Part shown: piece after piece, positions 24,618 through 32,780 of the stretch | Numbering within the stretch: the first letter of the stretch is position 1 | How the letters are laid out: the number at the start of each line of letters is the position of its first letter | DNA from: UBA1672 sp965263215 | GTDB lineage: Bacteria > Pseudomonadota > Alphaproteobacteria > Micavibrionales > Micavibrionaceae | Assembly: GCA_965263215.1 (NCBI GenBank) | Contig: OZ253663.1 | Span: 1,178,001 to 1,242,000 of the forward strand | Reading direction: 5' to 3' | Length of the DNA stretch: 64,000 nucleotides | Program-made: the position numbers and the translations under genes | Notes under the pieces: model-generated | Databases searched by the model: none | Told to the model about the DNA's origin: nothing | The model's input: only the letters and a program-made list of their open reading frames with translations

Positions 24618-25307
24618 ATGGCCAATCAATTTTTGTCACTATCGCTGTTTTTGATGTTGCTGTCGTTCTTTATTGTTCTGAACAGCGTGTCTGAATTTGA
24701 AGAAAATAGAGCCGTGCCAGCGGCTTTGAACAGTTTGACGTTGGCTTTTTCAAGCCAGTTAAGCACACCGCAAGATAATCCATCGGCTACACCATCGCTG
24801 CATCCTGATAAGCGCGGTGGAGATTCTTTAGAGGCCATTGAGGGATTGTTTAATGCGCATATCGCAGGGTTTGAGGCCAAAAGAAATCGCCTTGGTACGA
24901 TGTTGCACATGCAATTACCAATGCAACGATTTGAAAATGCCGTCGATGAAACCGATTTTGCCGATGCTGGGTTTTCTGATACGCAGCAATCCTTTGCTAC
25001 AACATTGGTGACAGCATTAAGGTCTGCGGAAAATGATAACCCGTATCGGATTGATATGGTTTTTAACATTCCGGAAGATCCGACTGTTTTGTCGCAAAAT
25101 CAGCCTGATGAATTTATGCAAGCGTTAAGGCGTGTGAGTACTTTGGCCACAACTCTGGAGAATAAAGGCATTCCCAAAAAAATGATCAGTGCGGGGTTGA
25201 AAACGGGACAAACAGGATTTGTCGATTTGTATTTTTATCGTTATGAGCCTTTTGAATTGCCATCAAATAACAACGGTGATGCGCTTGATCAGGACGGGGG
25301 GCAATGA
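24618..25307 (+). CDS. MotB-like membrane protein lacking the ion-binding Asp
   Basis: 229 residues. The only membrane helix is at the extreme N-terminus and aligns without gaps to the pore helix of the MotB encoded next door: SLFLMLLSFFIVLNSVS against DVMALMLTFFVLLYSMS. The essential Asp is Ser9 here. A periplasmic part of about 200 residues follows, without a recognisable peptidoglycan-binding OmpA motif. Its stop overlaps the motB start (ATGA), so the two are co-translated. It may be a stator accessory or a non-conducting MotB paralogue; function is unknown. Confidence 0.6.
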   Translation: MANQFLSLSLFLMLLSFFIVLNSVSEFEENRAVPAALNSLTLAFSSQLSTPQDNPSATPSLHPDKRGGDSLEAIEGLFNAHIAGFEAKRNRLGTMLHMQLPMQRFENAVDETDFADAGFSDTQQSFATTLVTALRSAENDNPYRIDMVFNIPEDPTVLSQNQPDEFMQALRRVSTLATTLENKGIPKKMISAGLKTGQTGFVDLYFYRYEPFELPSNNNGDALDQDGGQ

Positions 25308-26167
25308 TGGATGGTGTAAACATACCCGCCAATACAGACGTCCCTGATGGTCACGATGAGGGGCGCGAAGAAAACTCTTCGGAAGATGCAGAGGTTGAAG
25401 AGGAGGTTCTGATATTCTCCGAAGAAACTGCCCCCAAAACCGAACATGAGGATGACGGTCAATCAAAGGTACCGTTATGGTTGATTACATTCACGGACGT
25501 CATGGCGTTGATGTTGACCTTTTTTGTTCTTTTATACTCTATGTCGACCCCAAAAGAAGAAAAATGGGAGGATATATCAAGCGCCTTATCGCATAAGCTT
25601 AATCATTTTGATGCGGCGGCCTTTAATGCAGGGTCTCAGGATGTGATTAGTCTTGATAAAATAAGTAAAACCAAAGCTTTAGAGCTCGGCTACGTCAAGG
25701 CGTTGGTCGAGTCACTACTAAAGAAACGCAAAGTTGAAGATGTCTTGCTGATTCAAAATGGTAAGCGTCTCGTTATTTCCTTGCCTTCTGAGTTATTATT
25801 TTCATCCGGCAGAGCTGATGTGAGCGCCGAAGGGAAGAAAATTATCTTTGAGCTTGGTGGTGTTTTGTCGCGTGTTAAAAACCGTATTGAAGTTGTTGGT
25901 AATACGGACCCAAGGCCAATAACGGCAAGAGACGGACAATACACAACAAACTGGGAATTATCCTTGGCGCGCGCAACGTCTGTTTCCAGTGTTTTGCGTG
26001 ATGTGGGGTATGTGCGCGATATGACGGTGCGCGGTCTTTCCAGTGCACGTTTCGATGAATTGCCTGAGACACTTTCGCAAGATGAGCGTTTTGCCCTGTC
26101 GCGCCGCGTTGATATTGTGGTGATGGATGATGACGGATACCGTCTGAATGCATTTGATACGCCTTAA
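25304..26167 (+). CDS. motB: Flagellar stator subunit MotB
   Basis: 287 residues. Acidic cytoplasmic start, then PLWLITFTDVMALMLTFFVL with the ion-binding Asp65, the plug segment, and a C-terminal OmpA-type peptidoglycan-binding domain (LLFSSGRADVSAEGKKIIFE, then NRIEVVGNTDPRPI and SLARATSVSSVLRD). It anchors the MotA/MotB stator to the cell wall. The downstream gene (26259) encodes a large periplasmic repeat protein, so the order resembles motB-motC of rhizobia. Confidence 0.93.
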   Translation: MMDGVNIPANTDVPDGHDEGREENSSEDAEVEEEVLIFSEETAPKTEHEDDGQSKVPLWLITFTDVMALMLTFFVLLYSMSTPKEEKWEDISSALSHKLNHFDAAAFNAGSQDVISLDKISKTKALELGYVKALVESLLKKRKVEDVLLIQNGKRLVISLPSELLFSSGRADVSAEGKKIIFELGGVLSRVKNRIEVVGNTDPRPITARDGQYTTNWELSLARATSVSSVLRDVGYVRDMTVRGLSSARFDELPETLSQDERFALSRRVDIVVMDDDGYRLNAFDTP

Positions 26168-26258
26168 CAACGCCCCGCTTTTTGAGTGATTATTTCAAAA
26201 ATGTGTATGATATGCTTTCACACTAGATTGAAAACCCAAGCTATGGCATTCTTAAATC

Positions 26259-29200
26259 ATGAAAAAATTACTCTTTTTCATATCTTTTTGTGTGTCTTTA
26301 ACCATCTCTGCTTCTCTTTACGCTCAGGATCGTGTTCCGCTGCGTAGTGGAGTGCATGATGGCTATACGCGCTTGGTTTTTGGTTGGTCTGAAGTCGTTA
26401 CCTATTCATTGGATAGAAGCAGTAACGGCATGCTTACGATGCGGTTCAACAATGAGGGTAAGCTTGACCAGTCGGGTGCGCAATTATCAGACCTTAAAAC
26501 AATCGGCGAATTTGATGTGCTGTCAGTGAAGCCATTGACTGTTCGGTTGAAAATTCCCAAAAGCAGTAAGATTAGGCATTTGAAAATAGGAAAACGTGTG
26601 GTTCTGGATATCTATGATCCGGATAACCCTGATGATTTAAAAAGCTTAAAGCCCGTCAAGCAGGTGAAGTCACAAGAGCCACCTCCGCCCAAAAAAGCCG
26701 CACCTGTGAAAAAAGAAGAACCCAAAGTTGCGAAGGTTGAAGAAAAGAAAACAAAAAAGCCGCCCGCGGCCCCGCCCGCCTTTGTTCTGGTACCGGAGAA
26801 TTTGCCTGTCGAAAAGCCGCTTCAGGAAAAGAAACAAGAAGCTGAGATTAAAAAACCTGATCCGGGGGTTGCCAAGCAAAAATCTCTTAGCAAAGCCGTA
26901 GAACAAAAAGAGCATGTTATTACGCTGCGTGGGACACAGGCCATGACTGTCGCGGTTTATGAAAGTTTTGATGCATTATGGATGGTTGTATCAGGTGGAA
27001 ACTCTTTCGCACAACCGAACTTAACAAGCCCTGATCCCAATTTATTTGCCGATATTCAAACCGTCCAAAATGATATTATTGATGTTTATCGCCTAAATAT
27101 GCCCGATGAACCTTTATCCGTGAAGGGGATTGGCGGCGCGCTCGCGTGGGATGTTGTCTTGGGGGATAAAGTCAAGAAGGGGGACCCGGTAAAATTACAG
27201 CGTGTGGTGCATAATATTGATGGTTTACGGGGTGGTTCAATATTCTGGCCTGTGGAAAATATGGGTGAGATTGTAGAGATTGAAGAGCCGGCAACCGGAG
27301 AAACATTAATCGCAGTAACGGTTGAAAATGCCACGCAACTAGCCGGTGATGAGCAGCATTTTGTGGATTTTGATGTTCTGTCCTCACCAATTGGGTTGGT
27401 TATTCGCCCTAAAGTTGATGATCTGGAGGTTAAAAAAGTCGATGGTGGTGTTGAAATATCGCGCCCCTTGGGTTTGGCGTTAAGCTTATCAAAAGATATT
27501 GATGCCGCAGAGTTGTTTACCCGCCAGCGCAAAATAAGAGATAAGAAAAAAAGCGGTCAAAAACAGGACGTAATTTTTAAGTTTGATGAATGGCAACTGG
27601 GCAATCACAAAACACTGAAACACCGAGAGAACATCCTGCTGGCCGGCATACACGGGCAATCTGAATCACGGCGTGTGCAAGATTTACTTAACCTTGGAAA
27701 AATGTTTCTTGCCCATAGCCGTGGTGCGGAATCTTTAGGCTATTTCAATTTTGCATCCTCAGAATTACCAAGCTTGGAAGATAGCGCAGAATTCAGAGCG
27801 TATCGCGGTGTCGCCAAGGCAATGGGATGGAAAAGCGCGGATGCATTGGATGATTTATTGTTCCCGGCATTAGATAGCAGCCAAGAAATAGATTTATGGA
27901 AGGCCTTCGTCTTGGCCGATCTTGGTGATTGGCAGCAAGCTGCTGGTTTGTTGCCTGAAAAATATGCTGTTCTCTACACCTACCCCTATAGTATCGCGAG
28001 CCGTTTGGCCGTTGTACTGGCAGAGGTTAATTTGCGTGCAGGTAATGTGAAAGCCGCCGATGAATTGATGACTTATGTTGATACCAAGAAAGAGCGCGAA
28101 TTATCAGAGCCCATGAAAGCAGCGCTACAATATTTGCGCGGAGAATCTTTCCGGCAAAAGAACGATGCCGATCAGACAAAAACGATCTGGAAAGAACTGG
28201 AAAATAATGATGATGATCTTTATCGCACAAAGGCGGGGCTTGCGTTGACGATGCTGCTTGCGAATGAAAACAAGATCGATAACACCCAGAAAATTGATCG
28301 TCTTGAAAGACTGCGCTATGCGTGGCGTGGTGACGGGTTAGAGGCACAGGTGAATTACTGGCTCGGTGATGCGTATTTTCAGGCCAAGGATTACATCAAA
28401 GGCCTAACCATCATGCGTCAGGCGGCATCCATTGCAAAAGAAACTGTTTTGGCGGGGCGCATTACATCAGATATGTCGCGTACGTTTAATGAAATGTTTC
28501 AGGAAAAAAATCTAAAAAATGTTTCACCTCTTGATGCTGTTGCTGTGTTTGATCAATTTAAGGAACTGACACCGCCGGGATCAGAAGGCGATAAACTGGT
28601 TCAACGTCTAGCCGAGCATTTGGTGCGGTCTGATCTTCTCGGTCGCGCTTCCAGTCTGCTTAGGCATCAGGTTGATCACCGTTTGAAAGGGCAGGAGCGG
28701 CTCCGCATTGCTATACGTTTGGCGGCGATTGAGCTACTCGATAAAAACCCGCAAAGGGCGATCGATGCTCTGGGTAAGGCAAGTGACACGTTGAATTTCC
28801 TATCGGAGAGTGATGAGAAAGAGCAGCGTAAGCATGAAATTAATCTGTTGCGCATTAGAGCCTATGCGCAAAACAAGGAATATAATAAAGCTCTCAGGCT
28901 GCTTGATGCGATGCCGCTCGATAAGATGGTCAATCGTCTGAAAGCCGATATCGCATGGCAAGCGGACTTTTGGGATATTGCAGCGGACGCGCTTAATGAC
29001 GTGCTGATTGATGAAAATATTTCTATGACGGAAAAACTCAGTCCCGAGCAAGTGGATATCATTCTACGTCGTGCCATTGCACTCAATTTGGATAATGACC
29101 GTATATCCTTGGCCAATATGCGTGAGAAATATAGTGCGCTCATGCTGGAGAGTGATAAAAATAAGGCGCGCCAATTCGAGGTGATTACAAGACCGCGCCG

Positions 29201-29300
29201 TACAGCCCTTCTTGATAACCGCGAAGCCCTGAAATCAGCGGTGTCAGAGGTTGATTTGTTCAAGGATTTCCTTGAAAGTTACCGCGATGCACAGAATTAA
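26259..29300 (+). CDS. Large periplasmic AMIN/TPR-like protein, possible MotC counterpart
   Basis: 1013 residues. Signal peptide (about 1-22, ending LYAQD), an AMIN-like beta domain (to about 120), a Lys/Pro/Glu-rich linker (125-210), a second beta-rich region, then a long alpha-helical repeat region (about 450-1000) of TPR type, for example LNLGKMFLAHSRGAESLGYF and EYNKALRLLDAMPLDKM. It follows motB by 91 bases on the same strand. In rhizobia motB is followed by motC, a periplasmic protein stabilised by MotE, and a MotE-like gene lies upstream here. The MotC link is inference; this protein is much longer. Confidence 0.5.
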   Translation: MKKLLFFISFCVSLTISASLYAQDRVPLRSGVHDGYTRLVFGWSEVVTYSLDRSSNGMLTMRFNNEGKLDQSGAQLSDLKTIGEFDVLSVKPLTVRLKIPKSSKIRHLKIGKRVVLDIYDPDNPDDLKSLKPVKQVKSQEPPPPKKAAPVKKEEPKVAKVEEKKTKKPPAAPPAFVLVPENLPVEKPLQEKKQEAEIKKPDPGVAKQKSLSKAVEQKEHVITLRGTQAMTVAVYESFDALWMVVSGGNSFAQPNLTSPDPNLFADIQTVQNDIIDVYRLNMPDEPLSVKGIGGALAWDVVLGDKVKKGDPVKLQRVVHNIDGLRGGSIFWPVENMGEIVEIEEPATGETLIAVTVENATQLAGDEQHFVDFDVLSSPIGLVIRPKVDDLEVKKVDGGVEISRPLGLALSLSKDIDAAELFTRQRKIRDKKKSGQKQDVIFKFDEWQLGNHKTLKHRENILLAGIHGQSESRRVQDLLNLGKMFLAHSRGAESLGYFNFASSELPSLEDSAEFRAYRGVAKAMGWKSADALDDLLFPALDSSQEIDLWKAFVLADLGDWQQAAGLLPEKYAVLYTYPYSIASRLAVVLAEVNLRAGNVKAADELMTYVDTKKERELSEPMKAALQYLRGESFRQKNDADQTKTIWKELENNDDDLYRTKAGLALTMLLANENKIDNTQKIDRLERLRYAWRGDGLEAQVNYWLGDAYFQAKDYIKGLTIMRQAASIAKETVLAGRITSDMSRTFNEMFQEKNLKNVSPLDAVAVFDQFKELTPPGSEGDKLVQRLAEHLVRSDLLGRASSLLRHQVDHRLKGQERLRIAIRLAAIELLDKNPQRAIDALGKASDTLNFLSESDEKEQRKHEINLLRIRAYAQNKEYNKALRLLDAMPLDKMVNRLKADIAWQADFWDIAADALNDVLIDENISMTEKLSPEQVDIILRRAIALNLDNDRISLANMREKYSALMLESDKNKARQFEVITRPRRTALLDNREALKSAVSEVDLFKDFLESYRDAQN

Positions 29301-29359
29301 ATCTTTGTAATAGAGCGCCGCGTTATGTAATGTAGTGCCAACAAAGGGAGTGAGTATCC

Positions 29360-29992
29360 ATGGGTGATCAACCAAAAATTAAAACAGCCGATAATATTGC
29401 AGGTGTCGTGAATGACTCCTTCGGGTTCTGGCAACCCAGTCAAATTATTGTACATGAACGCAATATTGATGGGGATTACAAAGCTTTAACCGATTATCTG
29501 ATGCGCATGGAACATGTGGATAGAACAGATGAGCGGGAAATCACACTGCACAGACTATACAACGCCATTGATGATGTACGTCTATCGGAAGAGGGACAAA
29601 AGGCCGCGCTACAGGTGTGGCATGATTTGCGCCGTATCAGAGGGCTAACAGATAATGCAGGGGTGTACGTACAGGGGCCGGAAGCGGATAACGCGACAAC
29701 GGATTGGCACTATCATGGCGAAGGTGTAGAGCGCACAATCTTGTGTAAATACAATGGCAGTGCGACAGAAATTGCAAAAAACAAAGATGTGACATCATGG
29801 GGTAAGAATGACCCTAATCGTACCTTTGTTGTCTGTGATGTTAAGCCTGATGCCGAACCCGTAACGTTAGATAATGGCCATGTGTTTGCCATGACAGGTG
29901 ACGCCCGTTTCTTTGGTAAGCCAACAGTTCATCGCAAGCCGCCACCAGATGGTGAAGCGAGCCTAATCCTAATATCAGAACCTTATCTATAA
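29360..29992 (+). CDS. DUF1826-like protein with HxE and VHR motifs, function unknown
   Basis: 210 residues, soluble. Key motifs are WHYHGEG, then VERTILCKYNGSATEIAKNK, then TGDARFF and VHRKPPP. These line up in the same order as in the protein at 258-941, including a Cys before the YN pair and a lysine/asparagine-Asp-Val step. The His/Glu/His set suggests a metal-binding beta barrel. It has a GGGAG ribosome site and ends 5 bases before the convergent fliP stop. Function is not known. Confidence 0.5.
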   Translation: MGDQPKIKTADNIAGVVNDSFGFWQPSQIIVHERNIDGDYKALTDYLMRMEHVDRTDEREITLHRLYNAIDDVRLSEEGQKAALQVWHDLRRIRGLTDNAGVYVQGPEADNATTDWHYHGEGVERTILCKYNGSATEIAKNKDVTSWGKNDPNRTFVVCDVKPDAEPVTLDNGHVFAMTGDARFFGKPTVHRKPPPDGEASLILISEPYL

Positions 29993-29997
29993 GATTT

Positions 29998-30780
29998 TTA
30001 TCCGCCGCCGCCAACAACGGTGAAGCTCTGGATGAGTGATCCGGCGATTAAATACCATCCATCGACCAGCACAAAGAATATAATCTTAAACGGCAATGAT
30101 ATCGTAATTGGCGGGAGCATCATCATACCCATCGACATCAAAATGGATGCCGTCACCAGATCAATAATCAAAAACGGCAGGAACAGCATAAAGCCGATTT
30201 CAAAGGCGCGCCGAAGCTCGGAGATCATGAAAGAGGGGATAACGATATGAAGCGGGATATCTATGGCTTCGTCATACGGGCCTGTTTCGCTCAAATCTAC
30301 GAACAACGTCAAATCATCTTCGCGCACATGTTTCAGCATGAATTTTTTGAACGGCGTTGTCGTGCGCTCAAACGCTTCAACTTCGTTGATTTCTTCGTTA
30401 ATCAAGGGAACAACGCCCTCATCGTAAGCCGATTGTAATGTCGGTGCCATAATAAAGAAGGTCAGAAACAACGCGAGCGAGATCATGACCGTATTGGGCG
30501 GGGTTTGCTGAATCCCGATGGCGGTACGCAGGAAGGACAACACCACGATGATTCGCGTGAATGATGTCATCATGATCAATATTGATGGTGCAAGGGAAAG
30601 CACCGTCATCAGCGCGACAATTTGAATGACGCGCCCTGTTACCGTGCCGTCACCATCTGCGCCCAGATCAATGGAAATATTTTGCGCAAACGCCGGAAAC
30701 GCCCAAAAACCAAGCATTGCCAGACATAATCCGGCAATCATTAGGTGTGATTTTTTAAAGATGGCTTTGTGCATGCGCAT
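29998..30780 (-). CDS. fliP: Flagellar export gate protein FliP
   Basis: 260 residues. Signal-like N-terminus, then MTSFTRIIVVLSFLRTAIGI, QQTPPNTVMISLALFLTFFI and the C-terminal DLVTASILMSMGMMMLPPIT, all strong FliP signatures. FliP, FliQ and FliR form the core of the export channel. The flhX-fliO-fliP operon lies back to back with flgB-flgC-fliE. Confidence 0.97.
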   Translation of the reverse strand: MRMHKAIFKKSHLMIAGLCLAMLGFWAFPAFAQNISIDLGADGDGTVTGRVIQIVALMTVLSLAPSILIMMTSFTRIIVVLSFLRTAIGIQQTPPNTVMISLALFLTFFIMAPTLQSAYDEGVVPLINEEINEVEAFERTTTPFKKFMLKHVREDDLTLFVDLSETGPYDEAIDIPLHIVIPSFMISELRRAFEIGFMLFLPFLIIDLVTASILMSMGMMMLPPITISLPFKIIFFVLVDGWYLIAGSLIQSFTVVGGGG

Positions 30781-30806
30781 ATCATAGCCTAAGCGATAGG
30801 CGAAGC

Positions 30807-31121
30807 TTAAGCCTCTTGATCTGAATTGCCGGAATAGTCCACAGGCGGAATGTCTTTGGCTATGACGGTTTCGCCTGTTGCGCTCAGAATGACCAGATGC
30901 TCGGCCTTATCGCATTTCAGGATAACCAACCGCCTGCGTGCATCAAGGTGCAGGGATTCAACAATGTTTAAACGCTTCTTACCATTGTTTTTGGTGGTGG
31001 TTTGTTGCGCCAATCCGAGTTTCTTAAGCAGCAAAGCCAAACCACCCATCAAGAGTAACACAACGCCAAGCGCGATAATGAGACGTAAAAACTGTGGTAA
31101 ATCGGGTGAAATTGTATCCAT
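30807..31121 (-). CDS. fliO: FliO, flagellar export apparatus assembly protein
   Basis: 104 residues. One membrane helix (about 12-34, IIALGVVLLLMGGLALLLK) and a cytoplasmic FliO domain (NIVESLHLDARRRLVILKCD, then AEHLVILSATGETVI). FliO helps assemble the FliP ring. Position directly upstream of fliP supports the call. Confidence 0.9.
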   Translation of the reverse strand: MDTISPDLPQFLRLIIALGVVLLLMGGLALLLKKLGLAQQTTTKNNGKKRLNIVESLHLDARRRLVILKCDKAEHLVILSATGETVIAKDIPPVDYSGNSDQEA

Positions 31122-31126
31122 GGATA

Positions 31127-31498
31127 TTAATTATCATCATTCAGGATCGCATCAAAGGGGTTTTCCTCTCCGTTTGCACGATACACATAAGACAATATTT
31201 CCCCTACTGCCATGAAGGCCTCGGTCGGGATGGGGCTGTCTATTTCAACGGTGGCCAGTAATTCCGCGAGATCGCTATCCTCCCGCACATTGATATTATT
31301 CTCATAGGCAAGCTGCAGGATTTTCTCGGCAAAAGTCCCGCGACCCGCGGCTGCCAGCTTGGGCACTTTTTTCCCACCCTTGGATTCTTTCAGAGCCACA
31401 GCAGTCTTTTTCTTTGGAATTTTCTTTATAGAAGAATGGCTTAGGCCTTTTTTGCCGTTATTTTGAAAACCGTCATCATACCCATCGCTCATTGGCAC
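31127..31498 (-). CDS. FlhB C-terminal domain homologue (FlhX type)
   Basis: 123 residues. A Lys-rich N-terminal half is followed by LQLAYENNINVREDSDLAEL, then TEAFMAVGEILSYVYRANG, which matches the C-terminal cytoplasmic part of FlhB after the NPTH cleavage site. It lacks membrane helices and the NPTH motif. Such stand-alone FlhX proteins can replace the cleaved FlhB fragment. Full-length FlhB is encoded at 34803. The sigma54 promoter of flgB overlaps its start codon. An ATG two codons in (31492) is an alternative start. Confidence 0.75.
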   Translation of the reverse strand: MPMSDGYDDGFQNNGKKGLSHSSIKKIPKKKTAVALKESKGGKKVPKLAAAGRGTFAEKILQLAYENNINVREDSDLAELLATVEIDSPIPTEAFMAVGEILSYVYRANGEENPFDAILNDDN

Positions 31499-31508
31499 GC
31501 TTCCTGCA
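31492..31508 (+). promoter_or_regulatory. Sigma54 (-24/-12) promoter of flgB-flgC-fliE
   Basis: TTGGCACGCTTCCTGCA has exact GG-N10-GC spacing and a perfect TTGGCACG -24 element. The expected start near 31519 leaves a 28-base leader before flgB. It overlaps the start codon of the divergent flhX gene. Confidence 0.8.
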
Positions 31509-31546
31509 TTGTTGATTATGGAAGTAATTATACAAGGTTAGAAACC

Positions 31547-31963
31547 ATGACGATACAGGATATAGGACTTTTTCAGGCCATCGGCGCAAAAATGGACTTT
31601 TTGAACCAGCGCCAGAGCATTATCGCACAAAATGTAGCGAATGCGGACACGCCCGGTTATCGCCCGAAAGATTTGGTGGATGTCGATTTTTCATCCATGT
31701 TGGAAAAAAAGGCGCACGGCAATGTGAATTTGGTGTCTGTTGCCACAACAGATGATCAGCATCTGGGTAATCCAAACGCCACGGGTGACGTGAATTCCCG
31801 CAAGCAACGCGACACATACGAAGTCGCGCCCGCAGGTAACGCGGTCATTATGGAAGAACAACTGATGCACGCGGGACAAAATGCGATGGATTACAACATG
31901 ATGGTGAATGTCTATCAAAAGCAAATTGGTTTGTTCAAGATTGCTTTGGGTACAACACGATAG
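31547..31963 (+). CDS. flgB: Proximal rod protein FlgB
   Basis: 138 residues from the ATG at 31547 (MTIQDIGLFQAIGAKMDFLN), chosen because the promoter lies between it and the upstream in-frame ATG and because the family begins here. QRQSIIAQNVANADTPGYRP is the rod-protein signature and the C-terminal helix includes NMMVNVYQKQIGLFK. It forms the most proximal rod section with FlgC, encoded 17 bases downstream. Confidence 0.95.
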   Translation: MTIQDIGLFQAIGAKMDFLNQRQSIIAQNVANADTPGYRPKDLVDVDFSSMLEKKAHGNVNLVSVATTDDQHLGNPNATGDVNSRKQRDTYEVAPAGNAVIMEEQLMHAGQNAMDYNMMVNVYQKQIGLFKIALGTTR

Positions 31964-31980
31964 AGTAGGGAGCATAAAAA

Positions 31981-32397
31981 ATGAGTGATATTGTAGATGC
32001 ATTAATGATTTCGGCCAACGGTATGCGTGCACAAGGTACGCGTATTCGTGTAATTTCCGAAAACGTGGCGAATGCGGAAACAACGGGCTTAACGCCGGGG
32101 GCTGATCCGTACAGACGCCAGACCATCAGTTTCAAGAACGAACTTGATCGTGAGATGGGGTTTCATTTGGTCGAGGTAAATGACATCGGCACAGATCAGG
32201 AAACACCATTCCCATTGGAATTTAAACCCGATCACCCCGCGGCAGATGAAGGCGGGTATGTGAAAATGCCAAATGTGAACACAATGCTGGAGATGATGGA
32301 TGTCCGCGAGGCGCAGCGATCATATGAGGCGAATTTGGGTATGATCGAACAATCACGCGCGATGATTTCACGCACAATCGATTTGCTTCGTGCGTAA
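31981..32397 (+). CDS. flgC: Proximal rod protein FlgC
   Basis: 138 residues, of normal length. MSDIVDALMISANGMRAQGT, then RVISENVANAETTGLTPGAD and a C-terminal helix VNTMLEMMDVREAQRSYEAN match FlgC. Middle gene of flgB-flgC-fliE, with a GGGAG ribosome site. Confidence 0.96.
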   Translation: MSDIVDALMISANGMRAQGTRIRVISENVANAETTGLTPGADPYRRQTISFKNELDREMGFHLVEVNDIGTDQETPFPLEFKPDHPAADEGGYVKMPNVNTMLEMMDVREAQRSYEANLGMIEQSRAMISRTIDLLRA

Positions 32398-32435
32398 ATC
32401 ACACGTAAACTTGGTAACTAGGAAGGGAATACATT

Positions 32436-32780
32436 ATGGGATTTAGCGGTATCAATCCAAACGCGGCGGCAAGCGCCTACACGAATTCCCAGAATATCGG
32501 GGGCAGCAATGCATCTGGCACGCAGATTATATCTGGCGGTGATGCCGCGGACGACAATGACGGCGTAACATTTTCCGACTTCCTGAAAAACACCATCGAA
32601 GAATCCGTTGATACAATGAAAAGCGGTGAAGATATGGCCGCGAAGGCCGTGACAGGCGAGGCTGATCTAACAGACGTCGTGCAGGCCGTCACTTCCGCGG
32701 AACTTACGCTCCAGACGGTTGTTTCTGTCCGTGATCGTATGATCTCCGCCTATCAAGACATCATGCGGATGCCGATTTAG
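32436..32780 (+). CDS. fliE: Hook-basal body protein FliE
   Basis: 114 residues. A poorly conserved N-terminal third, then FSDFLKNTIEESVDTMKSGE, LTDVVQAVTSAELTLQTVVS and VRDRMISAYQDIMRMPI, the FliE core. FliE links the MS ring to the rod. Its stop overlaps the end of the convergent HEAT-repeat gene by four bases. Confidence 0.95.
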   Translation: MGFSGINPNAAASAYTNSQNIGGSNASGTQIISGGDAADDNDGVTFSDFLKNTIEESVDTMKSGEDMAAKAVTGEADLTDVVQAVTSAELTLQTVVSVRDRMISAYQDIMRMPI

